From: Pseudomonas sp. LRP2-20
GTDB lineage: Bacteria > Pseudomonadota > Gammaproteobacteria > Pseudomonadales > Pseudomonadaceae
DNA: 64,000 nucleotides
Assembly (NCBI RefSeq): GCF_024349685.1
Contig: NZ_AP025944.1
Coordinates: 4,904,001-4,968,000 of the forward strand
Direction of reading: 5' to 3'
Shown piece after piece: positions 37,716 through 45,372 of the stretch. The notes beneath the pieces are model-generated. The model searched no databases. It had not been told where the DNA came from and was given only the letters and a program-made list of their open reading frames with translations. The position numbers were made by a program, and so were the translations under genes. Within the stretch, counting starts at the first letter, position 1, and every line of letters starts with the position of its first letter.

Positions 37716-37749
37716 GGGGGTGTTCCGTAATACGGACACCCCCTTTTTT
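37716..37749 (+). terminator. Rho-independent terminator of kgtP
   Basis: GGGGGTGT paired with ACACCCCC around a CCGTAATACGG inner stem, then a run of six T, 20 bp past the stop. Confidence 0.92.
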
Positions 37750-37792
37750 GTGGCTACCAGGGGTTTGCCTGGAGATCTTCAGCGCTTATGAG

Positions 37793-38013
37793 ATCGAGCG
37801 CCGCCCGCGCGGCGCATCGCGAGCTGCGCTCGCTCCTACGTTTGTTTCGGGCCAATTATTCCTGTGAGATTTGCACGCGAACCCTTTGGTGCTCGACGCG
37901 ATATCGTGTCGTACCAACAAAGCGGTCGCGCGCGCCTGTCACAGAGATTACTGGCCCGAAACAAACGTAGGAGCGAGCGCAGCTCGCGATGCGCCGCGCG
38001 GGCGGCGCTCGAT
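37793..38013. repeat. 221-bp element with perfect 62-bp terminal inverted repeats
   Basis: Arms 37793-37854 and 37952-38013 are exact reverse complements over 62 bp, enclosing a 97-bp centre. The centre itself nests smaller inverted repeats (CTGTGA with TCACAG; TTGGT with ACCAA; CGAC-GCGATATCG-GTCG). No substantial open frame. It could be a non-autonomous mobile element, a large bidirectional hairpin terminator or a structured RNA. It lies between kgtP's terminator and the convergent COG4705 gene. Confidence 0.93.
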
Positions 38014-38043
38014 TTCAGCCCACACCACCGTTCAGTCAGGCAC

Positions 38044-38796
38044 TCACGACATCTCTAACACCTGACGCGGCTCACGGCGCTGGTACCAGCTCGCCATCAG
38101 CACCAGCACCAGCAGCACACCACCCAGCACCGCGGAAGAACCGATGGTGCCGAAGTCCAGGCCGCCCTTCTCGTGCGGTTTGGTCAGCACGTCGCCAAGG
38201 GTGGCGCCAAACGGGCGGGTCAGCACGAAGGCTACCCAGAACAGCACCACGCCCGGGATACGCGTCCAATAGCGGGCCAGTACCACCAAGGCGATGGCGC
38301 TGCCAACCAGCAATGCACCGCCCGCAAAGCCCAGGCCCGAATCATCCGCCAGGTAATCGCCCAGCGCGGTTCCCAAGGTGTTGGAGAACAGGATCGCCAC
38401 CCAGTAGAAGATTTCACCGGTGCGGTTCTTGATACGGGTGACGTCAAGCGGGTTGCCGCTCAGGCGCCAGACCAGGAAGGTCAGCAGCAAGGTACCGATC
38501 AGGATTGCCGAGCCCGTGGCATAGCCCAGACCCAGGGTGCGGTCCATGAAGTCGGACATGGTGGTGCCCGCAGTACTGGTGGAGAGGATCACCAGCCAGT
38601 ACAGCATCGGGTGATAGCGACGCGAAAACAGCTGACCGAACAACGTCACCAGGAACACGCTGATCAGCACCATGGAGCTGACCGCATAGCCAACGTTGAG
38701 GGTCATCGACAGCAGATCACCGGCTGTTTCGCCAAGGGTGGTGGCGCAGATCTTCATGACCCAGAAGACCAAGGTGATTTGCGGAAGTTTGTTCAT
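38044..38796 (-). CDS. COG4705-type membrane protein with four internal repeats
   Basis: 250-residue polytopic membrane protein of unknown function, close to the family I know as COG4705. Four similar units, each a motif ending in an invariant Asp inside a hydrophobic helix pair, are visible: TTLGETAGD (19-27), STAGTTMSD (74-82), NTLGTALGD (139-147) and RPFGATLGD (194-202). Each is followed by a glycine-rich helix (e.g. LGLGYATGSAIL, SGLGFAGGALLVG). This looks like a duplicated transporter or channel. Start MNKLPQITLV has GGAG upstream. Divergent from the secreted repeat-protein gene. Confidence 0.8.
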   Translation of the reverse strand: MNKLPQITLVFWVMKICATTLGETAGDLLSMTLNVGYAVSSMVLISVFLVTLFGQLFSRRYHPMLYWLVILSTSTAGTTMSDFMDRTLGLGYATGSAILIGTLLLTFLVWRLSGNPLDVTRIKNRTGEIFYWVAILFSNTLGTALGDYLADDSGLGFAGGALLVGSAIALVVLARYWTRIPGVVLFWVAFVLTRPFGATLGDVLTKPHEKGGLDFGTIGSSAVLGGVLLVLVLMASWYQRREPRQVLEMS

Positions 38797-39148
38797 TGTC
38801 ACCGCTCCGGAATTAGGTGCGGCGATGGTGCTGAGCAAGGCCTGAAAAATCGGTTGGCGATATATGAAAAAAGCGTCATACGTTGTTACAAATTAAGATT
38901 TTTCGTTCTTAACCGCCGATTAATCCCGCTCCCTCAATCTGCAATGGCTGGCGAAGCATTGCGCTCGCCCTGGGTTCGAATCTCCTGAAGAAGTGGCTGC
39001 AGCATACGCTGACTTGCAGCGTGTGCGGACCAATACATCTATTAATTCGATTTTTAGGCGTTATTTTTTGCGCTTTTTAATCAAATTAATAGGCGTAGCA
39101 TTGAACCCATAGAAACAAACAACCTCTCGCACCAAAGGAGCAACGACC
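38797..39148. other. 352-bp divergent spacer, AT-rich
   Basis: Shared upstream region of the COG4705-type gene and the secreted repeat-protein gene. Markedly more AT-rich than the surroundings (for example ATTAATTCGATTTTTAGGCG and AATCAAATTAATAGGCGT, an imperfect direct repeat at about 39040-39095). No gene or tRNA was found. Confidence 0.5.
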
Positions 39149-39553
39149 ATGAAAAGCAAACTGATCCTCACCCTGGCCCTCTCGGTATTCGCTGCTGGCG
39201 CATTTGCCGAAGACGGTTTCGACCGCACCAACGCCCACACCTTCACCGCCGCCCAGACGCAATCGGCCACCTACGCAGAAGACGGTTTTGACCACACTGG
39301 CGCACAACGCTTCGCTGAAGACGGCTTCGACCGCACTGGTGGCCAACGCTTCGCCGAAGACGGCTTCGACCGCACTGGTGGCCAACGCTTCGCCGAAGAC
39401 GGCTTCGACCGCACTGGCGGCCAACGCTTCGCCGAAGACGGCTTCGACCGCACTGGTGGCCAACGCTTCGCCGAAGACGGCTTCGACCGCACTGGCGGCC
39501 AACGCTTCGCCGAAGACGGCTTCGACCGCACCAACAGCCACCGCATCAGTTGA
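39149..39553 (+). CDS. Secreted tandem-repeat protein (FAEDGFDRTGGQR repeats)
   Basis: 134 residues. A clear signal peptide of 20 residues ends AFA, so the mature chain begins EDGFDRTN. After a short linker come seven tandem 13-residue units, five of them identical (AEDGFDRTGGQRF), the last changed to AEDGFDRTNSHRIS. No cysteine, no membrane segment beyond the signal. Each unit holds Glu, two Asp and two Arg. I do not recognise a function; structural, metal-binding and peptide-precursor roles are all open. Followed by a terminator, so monocistronic; divergent from the COG4705-type gene. Confidence 0.85.
   Translation: MKSKLILTLALSVFAAGAFAEDGFDRTNAHTFTAAQTQSATYAEDGFDHTGAQRFAEDGFDRTGGQRFAEDGFDRTGGQRFAEDGFDRTGGQRFAEDGFDRTGGQRFAEDGFDRTGGQRFAEDGFDRTNSHRIS
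39275..39550 (+). repeat. 39-bp tandem coding repeat
   Basis: Seven in-frame copies of a 39-bp unit within the secreted repeat-protein gene. The central copies differ only by silent GGT/GGC changes, implying recent expansion or homogenisation. Confidence 0.93.
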
Positions 39554-39571
39554 TCCCTGTTGTGTGCTACC

Positions 39572-39592
39572 AGCCCGGCCTCGGCCGGGCTT
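39572..39592 (+). terminator. Terminator after the repeat-protein gene
   Basis: AGCCCGGC-CTC-GGCCGGGCT-type stem followed by a weak T-containing tail, 19 bp after the stop. Confidence 0.65.
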
Positions 39593-39654
39593 GATCATTT
39601 CCAGGCGGCCCAAGGCTTGGCACACTAGGCGCCTCGCACCCAGGATGTAGCCAG

Positions 39655-40260
39655 ATGTACTACTACGAACCCGCCAAAGGCCACGGCCTGCCCCACGACC
39701 CGTTCAACGCCATCGTCGGCCCACGCCCGATCGGCTGGATCTCTTCGCAGAGCCAGGACGGCCAGTTGAACCTCGCGCCTTACAGCTTCTTCAACGCCTT
39801 CAACTACATTCCACCGATCATCGGTTTCTGCAGCGTCGGGCGCAAAGACAGCCTGAACAACATCGAGCAGACCGGCGAATTCGTCTGGAACCTGGCCACC
39901 CGCCCGCTGGCCGAGCAGATGAACCAGAGCTGCGCGGCTGTTGCCGCCGATATCAACGAGTTCGAACTCAGCGGCCTGACTGCGGCGCCATCGAGTATCG
40001 TCAAGGTGCCACGGGTGGGCGAAACGCCGGTGGCCTTCGAGTGCAAGGTGACTCAGATCGTCCAGCTCAAGCGCGCCGACCAGGAACCGGTGCCGAGTTG
40101 GCTGATTCTTGGTGAAGTGGTGGCAGTGCACATTGCCGAGCACCTGCTGAAGAACGGTATCTACGATACCGCTGCCGCCGAACCGATCCTGCGTGGCGGT
40201 GGCCCGGCGGATTACTTCGAGTTGGGCAACCTGTTCAAGATGGCTCGCCCACAGGCCTGA
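39655..40260 (+). CDS. Flavin reductase-like domain protein (DIM6/NTAB family)
   Basis: 201-residue FMN-binding split-barrel protein. Typical features are the N-terminal GPRPIGWISSQSQDGQLNLA segment, followed by PYSFFNAFNYIPP, and a mid-protein ETGEFVWNLAT-like strand. Members reduce or carry flavin; the partner is unknown. Its stop abuts the convergent small hypothetical gene. Confidence 0.85.
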   Translation: MYYYEPAKGHGLPHDPFNAIVGPRPIGWISSQSQDGQLNLAPYSFFNAFNYIPPIIGFCSVGRKDSLNNIEQTGEFVWNLATRPLAEQMNQSCAAVAADINEFELSGLTAAPSSIVKVPRVGETPVAFECKVTQIVQLKRADQEPVPSWLILGEVVAVHIAEHLLKNGIYDTAAAEPILRGGGPADYFELGNLFKMARPQA

Positions 40261-40494
40261 TCACCAGATCAGTTCGCCTTCCTCGCCCACGCCCTGCAGG
40301 CGTGCGAGTTCGGCGCAGGCGGCCTCGTCGGCCGCCATGGCGCTTTTGAACACTTGCTCGTCGAGCACCTTGTGAAAGCGTGGTGCGCCGCCCATGCCCA
40401 GTGCCTTGACCGCGATAGCGGCGTTGTAGCCACCGCCTTCCACCGGGACCATCGCCGATACCGCTTCGAAATGCGGGAATTCTCTACGTGCCAT
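40261..40494 (-). CDS. Small hypothetical protein
   Basis: 77 residues starting MARREFPHFEAVSAMVPVEG and ending GEEGELIW. No signal peptide or membrane helix. I do not recognise the family. Convergent with the flavin reductase-like gene, with stops one base apart, and 45 bp downstream of the monooxygenase-like gene on the same strand, so possibly co-transcribed with it. Confidence 0.6.
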   Translation of the reverse strand: MARREFPHFEAVSAMVPVEGGGYNAAIAVKALGMGGAPRFHKVLDEQVFKSAMAADEAACAELARLQGVGEEGELIW

Positions 40495-40539
40495 GTTGCC
40501 ATCCGCCTGTTGATCGAGGGGCGGCATTCTAACCGTGTT

Positions 40540-40833
40540 TCAATCGAAGGTATGCAAGTCGAGGCTGCTGACGACCTGCGCCTGAACCAGCTCGCCGAAC
40601 ACATTGAGGGTGGGCGAGGCGAAGTAGCCACTCATCGCCTGCTGATCCTGCCAGCTGCCACTGAGCAGCCACAGGTCGGCATCGGCCTGGGAGCGCTGCA
40701 CGGTGAAGCTCAGGCAACCCGGTGTGCGCAAGGATGGCTCCAGCAGGTCGCGCAAGCGGGCGCCGAGCTCTGCGGAACGACCGCTGCTGGCGCGGATGAA
40801 AGCCAGATGGGTGACCGGTTGTCGTAGGGTCAT
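40540..40833 (-). CDS. ABM-domain (antibiotic biosynthesis monooxygenase-like) protein
   Basis: 97 residues with a dimeric alpha/beta-barrel fold: THLAFIRASSGRSAELGARL, then LLEPSLRTPGCLSF and YASPTL-like end. Members are cofactor-free monooxygenases or quinol-modifying proteins. Divergent from the AraC gene across a spacer with a 17-bp inverted repeat, so probably the AraC target (inference). Confidence 0.78.
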   Translation of the reverse strand: MTLRQPVTHLAFIRASSGRSAELGARLRDLLEPSLRTPGCLSFTVQRSQADADLWLLSGSWQDQQAMSGYFASPTLNVFGELVQAQVVSSLDLHTFD

Positions 40834-40924
40834 TGCTTGATCTCCTTGAAGCAGGCGGGCGGAAAAACCAGGCTGCCAAGGTTAGGGGCTGGCGCGCGCG
40901 ACGCGTTAGGCCATTACTGCTCAC

Positions 40925-40964
40925 CGATTGCCTGATCCTGCAGCACGGCAGGATCAGGCAATCG
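40925..40964. promoter_or_regulatory. 17-bp perfect inverted repeat in the ABM/AraC spacer
   Basis: Arms 40925-40941 and 40948-40964 (CGATTGCCTGATCCTGC and its complement) around a six-base loop. No T run follows, so an operator or leader hairpin is more likely than a terminator. Confidence 0.65.
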
Positions 40965-41035
40965 ACGTGCAGCTTTCGACTAGCGCCCGCCATTGCCCAA
41001 ACCTATGCTGCGTCGGTCAGCAGAGGAAAGCCATC

Positions 41036-41956
41036 ATGACCACCGCCCCGTCCATCGACCCGACTCTGGAAGTGCAACGCCAGGAACTGGCCGAGCTGAT
41101 TCGCAAGCACGCCGGTGAGCCCTATGGCCCCGCCTCGGCCATCGACGACCTCTACCTGGTGCGCTACACCGAGAACGTTCGATCTGTGCCGACCTTGGCC
41201 CAACCCGCTTTGTGCATCCTGGCGCAGGGCAGCAAGAGCCTGTTCCTCGGCGACGAACAGTACGCCTACGACCCGTTGCACTACATGGTGGTTTCGGTGA
41301 CCTTGCCGCTGAGCGGCGTGAAGCTGGACGCCAGCCCGGAGAACCCTAGCCTGGGTATCCGCATGGACCTCGACCCTCCCGAAATCAGCCAGTTGATCGC
41401 AGAGAGCGGGCCGATGCTGGTGCCCAACCTGCCCTCTGGCCGTGGCCTGTATGTGGAGCGCACCGATCCACAGCTGCTCGACGCGTTGCTGCGGCTGATC
41501 CGCCTGCTGGATTCACCGCGCGACATCGGCATGCTGGCGCCGCTCATTCGTCGCGAGATTCTCTACCGCCTGCTGCGTGGGCCGCAGGGTTATCGCCTGT
41601 ACGAAATTGCCCTGGCCAACAGCCAGACTCACAGGGTGTGCCAAGCCATCACCTGGCTCAACCAGAACTTCCAGCAGCCGCTGCGCATCGAGGACCTGGC
41701 CCGCGAGGTCAACCTCAGCACCTCGACCTTGCATCACCGTTTCAAGGCCGTGACTTCCATGAGCCCGTTGCAGTACCAAAAGCAACTGCGCCTGCAGGAG
41801 GCGCGGCGGCTGATGCTCAACGACGGCCTGGAAGCGGCGGTAGCGGGCTATCGGGTGGGGTACGAAAGCCCGTCGCAGTTCAGCCGCGAGTACAGCCGGC
41901 TATATGGCGCACCACCGATTCGAGATGTCGCAAGGTTGCGCGCCAGTGCGGGTTGA
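41036..41956 (+). CDS. AraC-family transcriptional regulator
   Basis: 306 residues starting MTTAPSIDPTLEVQRQELAE. The N-terminal AraC_N cupin-like domain is followed by the C-terminal double HTH: NLSTSTLHHRFKAVTSMSPL and YRVGYESPSQFSREYSRLYG. It is divergent from the ABM-domain gene, and its stop is 2 bp from the stop of the convergent ThDP enzyme. Effector unknown. Confidence 0.9.
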   Translation: MTTAPSIDPTLEVQRQELAELIRKHAGEPYGPASAIDDLYLVRYTENVRSVPTLAQPALCILAQGSKSLFLGDEQYAYDPLHYMVVSVTLPLSGVKLDASPENPSLGIRMDLDPPEISQLIAESGPMLVPNLPSGRGLYVERTDPQLLDALLRLIRLLDSPRDIGMLAPLIRREILYRLLRGPQGYRLYEIALANSQTHRVCQAITWLNQNFQQPLRIEDLAREVNLSTSTLHHRFKAVTSMSPLQYQKQLRLQEARRLMLNDGLEAAVAGYRVGYESPSQFSREYSRLYGAPPIRDVARLRASAG

Positions 41957-41958
41957 TA

Positions 41959-43596
41959 TCAGCCCGCGACCGCTGCCTGCCACTGGTTCTGATCAACCTG
42001 GATCAGCGTCGGCCCCTTGCGTTCCACTGCCCTGCCCAGCGCAGCCTGCAGTTGCTCGACATCGGCCACATGCTCGGCGTCGGCGCCCAACGCCCGCGCC
42101 ACGCCGATGAAGTCCGGGGTATGGATGTCCACGCCAACCGGCTCGATGGCCCGGTTGACCATGTACTTCTTGATTTCCTCGTAGCCTTGGTTGTTCCACA
42201 GCAAAACGATCAGCGGCACCTGAGCCTCGACTGCGCTGGCCAGCTCCGGCAGGGTGAACTGCATGCCGCCATCGCCAATCAGGCATACCGCAGGTGCTCG
42301 CTCGCTGATCTGTTCGGCGCAGCCCAACCAGGCGCCCATCGCCGCCGGCAAGGCGTAACCCAGGGTGCCGTAACCGGTGGAAGCATTGAACCAGCGGCGT
42401 GGCGCCGGCATGTCCAGGGTCAGGTTGCCGGTGTACACCGGCTGGGTCGAATCACCGACCAGGATGGCGTTGGGCAGCCGCTCCAGGATGCCAGTCAGCA
42501 ACCGGGTCTGGCTCAGCGTCGGCTGGTCCCAGCTTGCCGCCAACGACTCGCGCAAGCGCTGCGCACGGCCCCCCCCCCAGCCCTCGGCGCGCACCGGCGA
42601 CGGCAGCTGCCGCAAGGCTTCGAGCACGGCCTGGGCGGCAAGCTCGGCATCCGCCACCAGTGCCAGCTCGGGCAGGTAATTGCGCACGGTCTGGTCCGGG
42701 TCGATATCGATGCGCAGCAAACTGCCGGGGATCTTGAAGCCACCCTTGAAAGTCACGTCATAGTCGGTCTCGGCCAGTTCGGTGCCGATCGCCAGCACCA
42801 CATCGGCCTCTTCCACCAGCTCACGGGTGGCAACCAGCGATTGGGTCGAACCGATCTGCAACGGGTGGCTGGCCGGCAGCAGGCCCTTGGCATTGATGGT
42901 CAGCGCCACCGGCGCCTGCAAGTGCTCGGCCAGCAGCGCCAGTGGCGCGCCCGCAGCCAGCGCACCACCACCGGCGAGGATCAGCGGCCGACGTGCCTTG
43001 GCCAGGCGCTCGGCCATGGCGGCCACTGCCTGGGGGGCGGCGCCAGCACGGGCACTGCGCACAGGGCGGCCCGGCAGCAGGTGATCAGCGGGCTCGACCA
43101 GCACGTCCAGGGGGATCTCGATGTGCACCGGGCGCGGGCGGGCGCCGTCGAACACGGCGAAGGCGCGGGCCAGCACCTGCGGCAGGTCATCGGCGCTCAT
43201 CAGCGTCTGCGAGAACGCCGCCACGCCCGACACCAGCGCGGACTGGTTCGGCAGCTCGTGCAGCTTGCCGCGACCACCGCCCAGTTGATCCCGCGACTGC
43301 ACGCTGGAAATCACCAGCATCGGGATCGAATCGGCATAGGCCTGGCCCATGGCGGTGGTGATGTTGGTCATCCCCGGGCCAGTAATGATGAAGCACACGC
43401 CAGGCTTGCCACGGGTACGCGCATAGCCATCAGCCATGAAGCCGGCGCCCTGCTCGTGGCGCGGGGTGATGTGGCGGATCGACGAGCCCGCCAGGCCACG
43501 GTAGAGCTCCACGGTGTGTACGCCGGGGATGCCGAAGACATGGTCCACGCCATAGCCTTCAAGGAGTTTGACCAGTACTTCGCCACAGGTAGCCAT
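41959..43596 (-). CDS. ThDP-dependent enzyme, probable 5-guanidino-2-oxopentanoate decarboxylase (AruI-like)
   Basis: 545-residue acetolactate synthase-like ThDP enzyme. Visible are the catalytic-Glu region RHEQGAGFMADGYARTRGK, the central domain and the ThDP-binding GDGGMQFTLPEL...NN motif. It lacks the small-subunit partner gene of true acetolactate synthases. The AruI assignment (2-ketoarginine decarboxylase of arginine transamination) is from remembered annotation of Pseudomonas homologues; no aminotransferase gene is adjacent. A run of ten G encodes WGGG (see separate feature). Divergent from a LysR gene, its likely regulator. Confidence 0.7.
   Translation of the reverse strand: MATCGEVLVKLLEGYGVDHVFGIPGVHTVELYRGLAGSSIRHITPRHEQGAGFMADGYARTRGKPGVCFIITGPGMTNITTAMGQAYADSIPMLVISSVQSRDQLGGGRGKLHELPNQSALVSGVAAFSQTLMSADDLPQVLARAFAVFDGARPRPVHIEIPLDVLVEPADHLLPGRPVRSARAGAAPQAVAAMAERLAKARRPLILAGGGALAAGAPLALLAEHLQAPVALTINAKGLLPASHPLQIGSTQSLVATRELVEEADVVLAIGTELAETDYDVTFKGGFKIPGSLLRIDIDPDQTVRNYLPELALVADAELAAQAVLEALRQLPSPVRAEGWGGGRAQRLRESLAASWDQPTLSQTRLLTGILERLPNAILVGDSTQPVYTGNLTLDMPAPRRWFNASTGYGTLGYALPAAMGAWLGCAEQISERAPAVCLIGDGGMQFTLPELASAVEAQVPLIVLLWNNQGYEEIKKYMVNRAIEPVGVDIHTPDFIGVARALGADAEHVADVEQLQAALGRAVERKGPTLIQVDQNQWQAAVAG
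42569..42578 (-). repeat. Homopolymer of ten G in the AruI-like coding strand
   Basis: Ten consecutive C on the + strand, read as TGG-GGG-GGG-GGC (Trp-Gly-Gly-Gly) in the enzyme. Slippage here would frameshift the gene in the middle. Confidence 0.9.
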
Positions 43597-43725
43597 CGGG
43601 TTTCACCTAAGATCTTGTTGGGGAGCATCTTGTTGGAATCTGCGCCCATTGGACCCAAGGCATGGCTACCGCCACAATGCAAAAAAACACATACTAGCCA
43701 TGTCCTGTAATCATGGCTCAGCGCA

Positions 43726-44607
43726 ATGAAACGGCTACCGCCCCTGCCCGCCCTGCACACCTTCCTGGTCACCGCCCAGCACTGCAATTTCACCCGTGCC
43801 GCGCAGCAGCTGCACATTACCCAGGGGGCCGTAAGCCGGCAGATCGCCGGGCTTGAGGAGCACCTGGGCTACGCCTTGTTCCAGCGCCAGGCCCGTGGCC
43901 TGAGCCTGACCCGCGAGGGCCAGGACTGGCTGCCACGGGTGCAGCAGATCTTTGGCCTGATCGAACAAGGTGTACGCGAAGTGGGCGGGCGCAGCGCCAC
44001 CTTGCAGCTCAAGGCTCCGACCTGCGTGATGCGCTGGCTGCTGCCGCGGCTGATGGAATGGCAGGCGCTGCGGCCCGACGTGCCGGTGGAGCTGACCACC
44101 ACGGTGCAGCACGGGGTGGATTTTCGCCGTGAAGGTTTCGATGCCGCCGTGGTCTATGGCGAGGCGCCGAACCATGGGCTGCGAGTGCGCAAGCTGTTCG
44201 ACGAGCAGCTCACGCCGGTGTGCGCACCGTCGCTGTTGAATGGGCCGATCGCGCTGCACCAGATCCAGGACCTGGCGCGCCATATGCTGCTGCACCCGTC
44301 ACGGGATGAGCATGACTGGCGGCTGTGGCTGCAGGCAGCAGGCGTGCTGCTGGAGGCCCAGGGCCCGAAGCAGCATTTCGAAACCCTGGACATGGCGATG
44401 GCCATGGCATCCCAAGGCACTGGCGTGGCGATTGGTGACTGGTCGCTGATTGGGGATGACCTACTCAGCGGGCGGTTGTGCATGCCGTTTGCGCTGAAGG
44501 TTAAAACCGGTAAAGGGTATTACCTGGCGAGCCAGGCGAAGAGCCTGCCGCCGGGGCTGGTGGAGTTGCTGGATTGGCTTGAAGATCGCGCCAATCCTCG
44601 ACTGTAG
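43726..44607 (+). CDS. LysR-family regulator (GcvA-like)
   Basis: 293 residues. The N-terminal HTH is FTRAAQQLHITQGAVSRQIA, and the effector-binding domain resembles the GcvA group (AVVYGEAPNHGLRVRKLFDE, then LTPVCAP). Divergent from the AruI-like gene with 129 bp between starts; the spacer has an ATCTTGTTGG direct repeat (43612 and 43627). Likely regulates that gene. Confidence 0.88.
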   Translation: MKRLPPLPALHTFLVTAQHCNFTRAAQQLHITQGAVSRQIAGLEEHLGYALFQRQARGLSLTREGQDWLPRVQQIFGLIEQGVREVGGRSATLQLKAPTCVMRWLLPRLMEWQALRPDVPVELTTTVQHGVDFRREGFDAAVVYGEAPNHGLRVRKLFDEQLTPVCAPSLLNGPIALHQIQDLARHMLLHPSRDEHDWRLWLQAAGVLLEAQGPKQHFETLDMAMAMASQGTGVAIGDWSLIGDDLLSGRLCMPFALKVKTGKGYYLASQAKSLPPGLVELLDWLEDRANPRL

Positions 44608-44635
44608 GAGCGGCCTTGCCGGGGCGCTCCTACAG
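44602..44635. repeat. REP-like hairpin between convergent genes
   Basis: CTGTAGGAGCG and CGCTCCTACAG arms, overlapping the last codons of the LysR gene. May act as a bidirectional stop between convergent genes, though no T run follows. Confidence 0.6.
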
Positions 44636-44649
44636 AAAAACCAGACGAT

Positions 44650-45264
44650 TCAGTAGCCGACGGTAAAGCGCTGGCGCGAGTGCGCCGGTTTCTCCAGCTC
44701 ATCGAGCATCGCGATGGCGAAGTCGGCAAAGGTGATCCAGCTCTTGCCATCCGCACCGATCAGCAGATGGTCCTTGCCCAGCGTGTAGTGCCCACTGCGC
44801 TCACCTTCGACGAACTCCGCCGACGGCGACAGGAAGGTCCAGTCCAGCGTCGGCTCCTGGCGCAGCACCTCGAGAAAACGCACGCCGGCAGTGGCTTCTG
44901 CCTTGTAGGCTTCAGGGAAGTCGGGGCTGTCGATCACACGGTGGCCGGAAGGCAGCAGCAGGCTACCGGCACCGCCCACCACCAACAGGCGCTTGACCCC
45001 GGCGCGCTTGACCGGTTCGATGACGGCGTGGGGTTCAAGGGTCGAGAAATGCGCTGCACTCAGCACCGCGTCGACACCCGCAACCGCCTGCTGCAAAGCG
45101 GCACTGTCCTTGGCATCCAGCGCCCGGGTAGTTACACCATCACGCCCCTGCAGCTTCGAGGGGTCGCGGGCGATGGCCACGACGCTGTGACCACGGCGCA
45201 GGGCTTCTTCCAGCAATTGGCTGCCGGCACGGCCGGTGGCACCGATGATTGCGATCTTGCTCAT
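44650..45264 (-). CDS. NAD(P)-binding epimerase/reductase-like protein
   Basis: 204 residues starting MSKIAIIGATGRAGSQLLEE. The Rossmann GATGRAG motif is at residues 7-13. Related to the YwnB/NAD(P)H-binding family of atypical short-chain dehydrogenases; substrate unknown. A longer in-frame start was rejected because it would run through the next LysR gene. Divergent from that LysR by 108 bp. Confidence 0.82.
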   Translation of the reverse strand: MSKIAIIGATGRAGSQLLEEALRRGHSVVAIARDPSKLQGRDGVTTRALDAKDSAALQQAVAGVDAVLSAAHFSTLEPHAVIEPVKRAGVKRLLVVGGAGSLLLPSGHRVIDSPDFPEAYKAEATAGVRFLEVLRQEPTLDWTFLSPSAEFVEGERSGHYTLGKDHLLIGADGKSWITFADFAIAMLDELEKPAHSRQRFTVGY

Positions 45265-45372
45265 GGGTAGGTTCTCCAGCAGTTGAACAACGAATGCACA
45301 CAGCTTAGTTGCCCGATCCATGACAAAAAATGCGATGCTCAGACATAGTTTGTTTCTGAAATCGGGCAAATC

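Noticed and set aside
38965..39000. A GGGTTCGAATC string resembling a tRNA T arm, considered as an att site or tRNA fragment
   Set aside because: No flanking complementary stem, acceptor or anticodon arm could be built.
39275..39550. 39-bp repeats considered as a CRISPR-like array
   Set aside because: Repeats are contiguous without spacers and in frame with a secreted protein.
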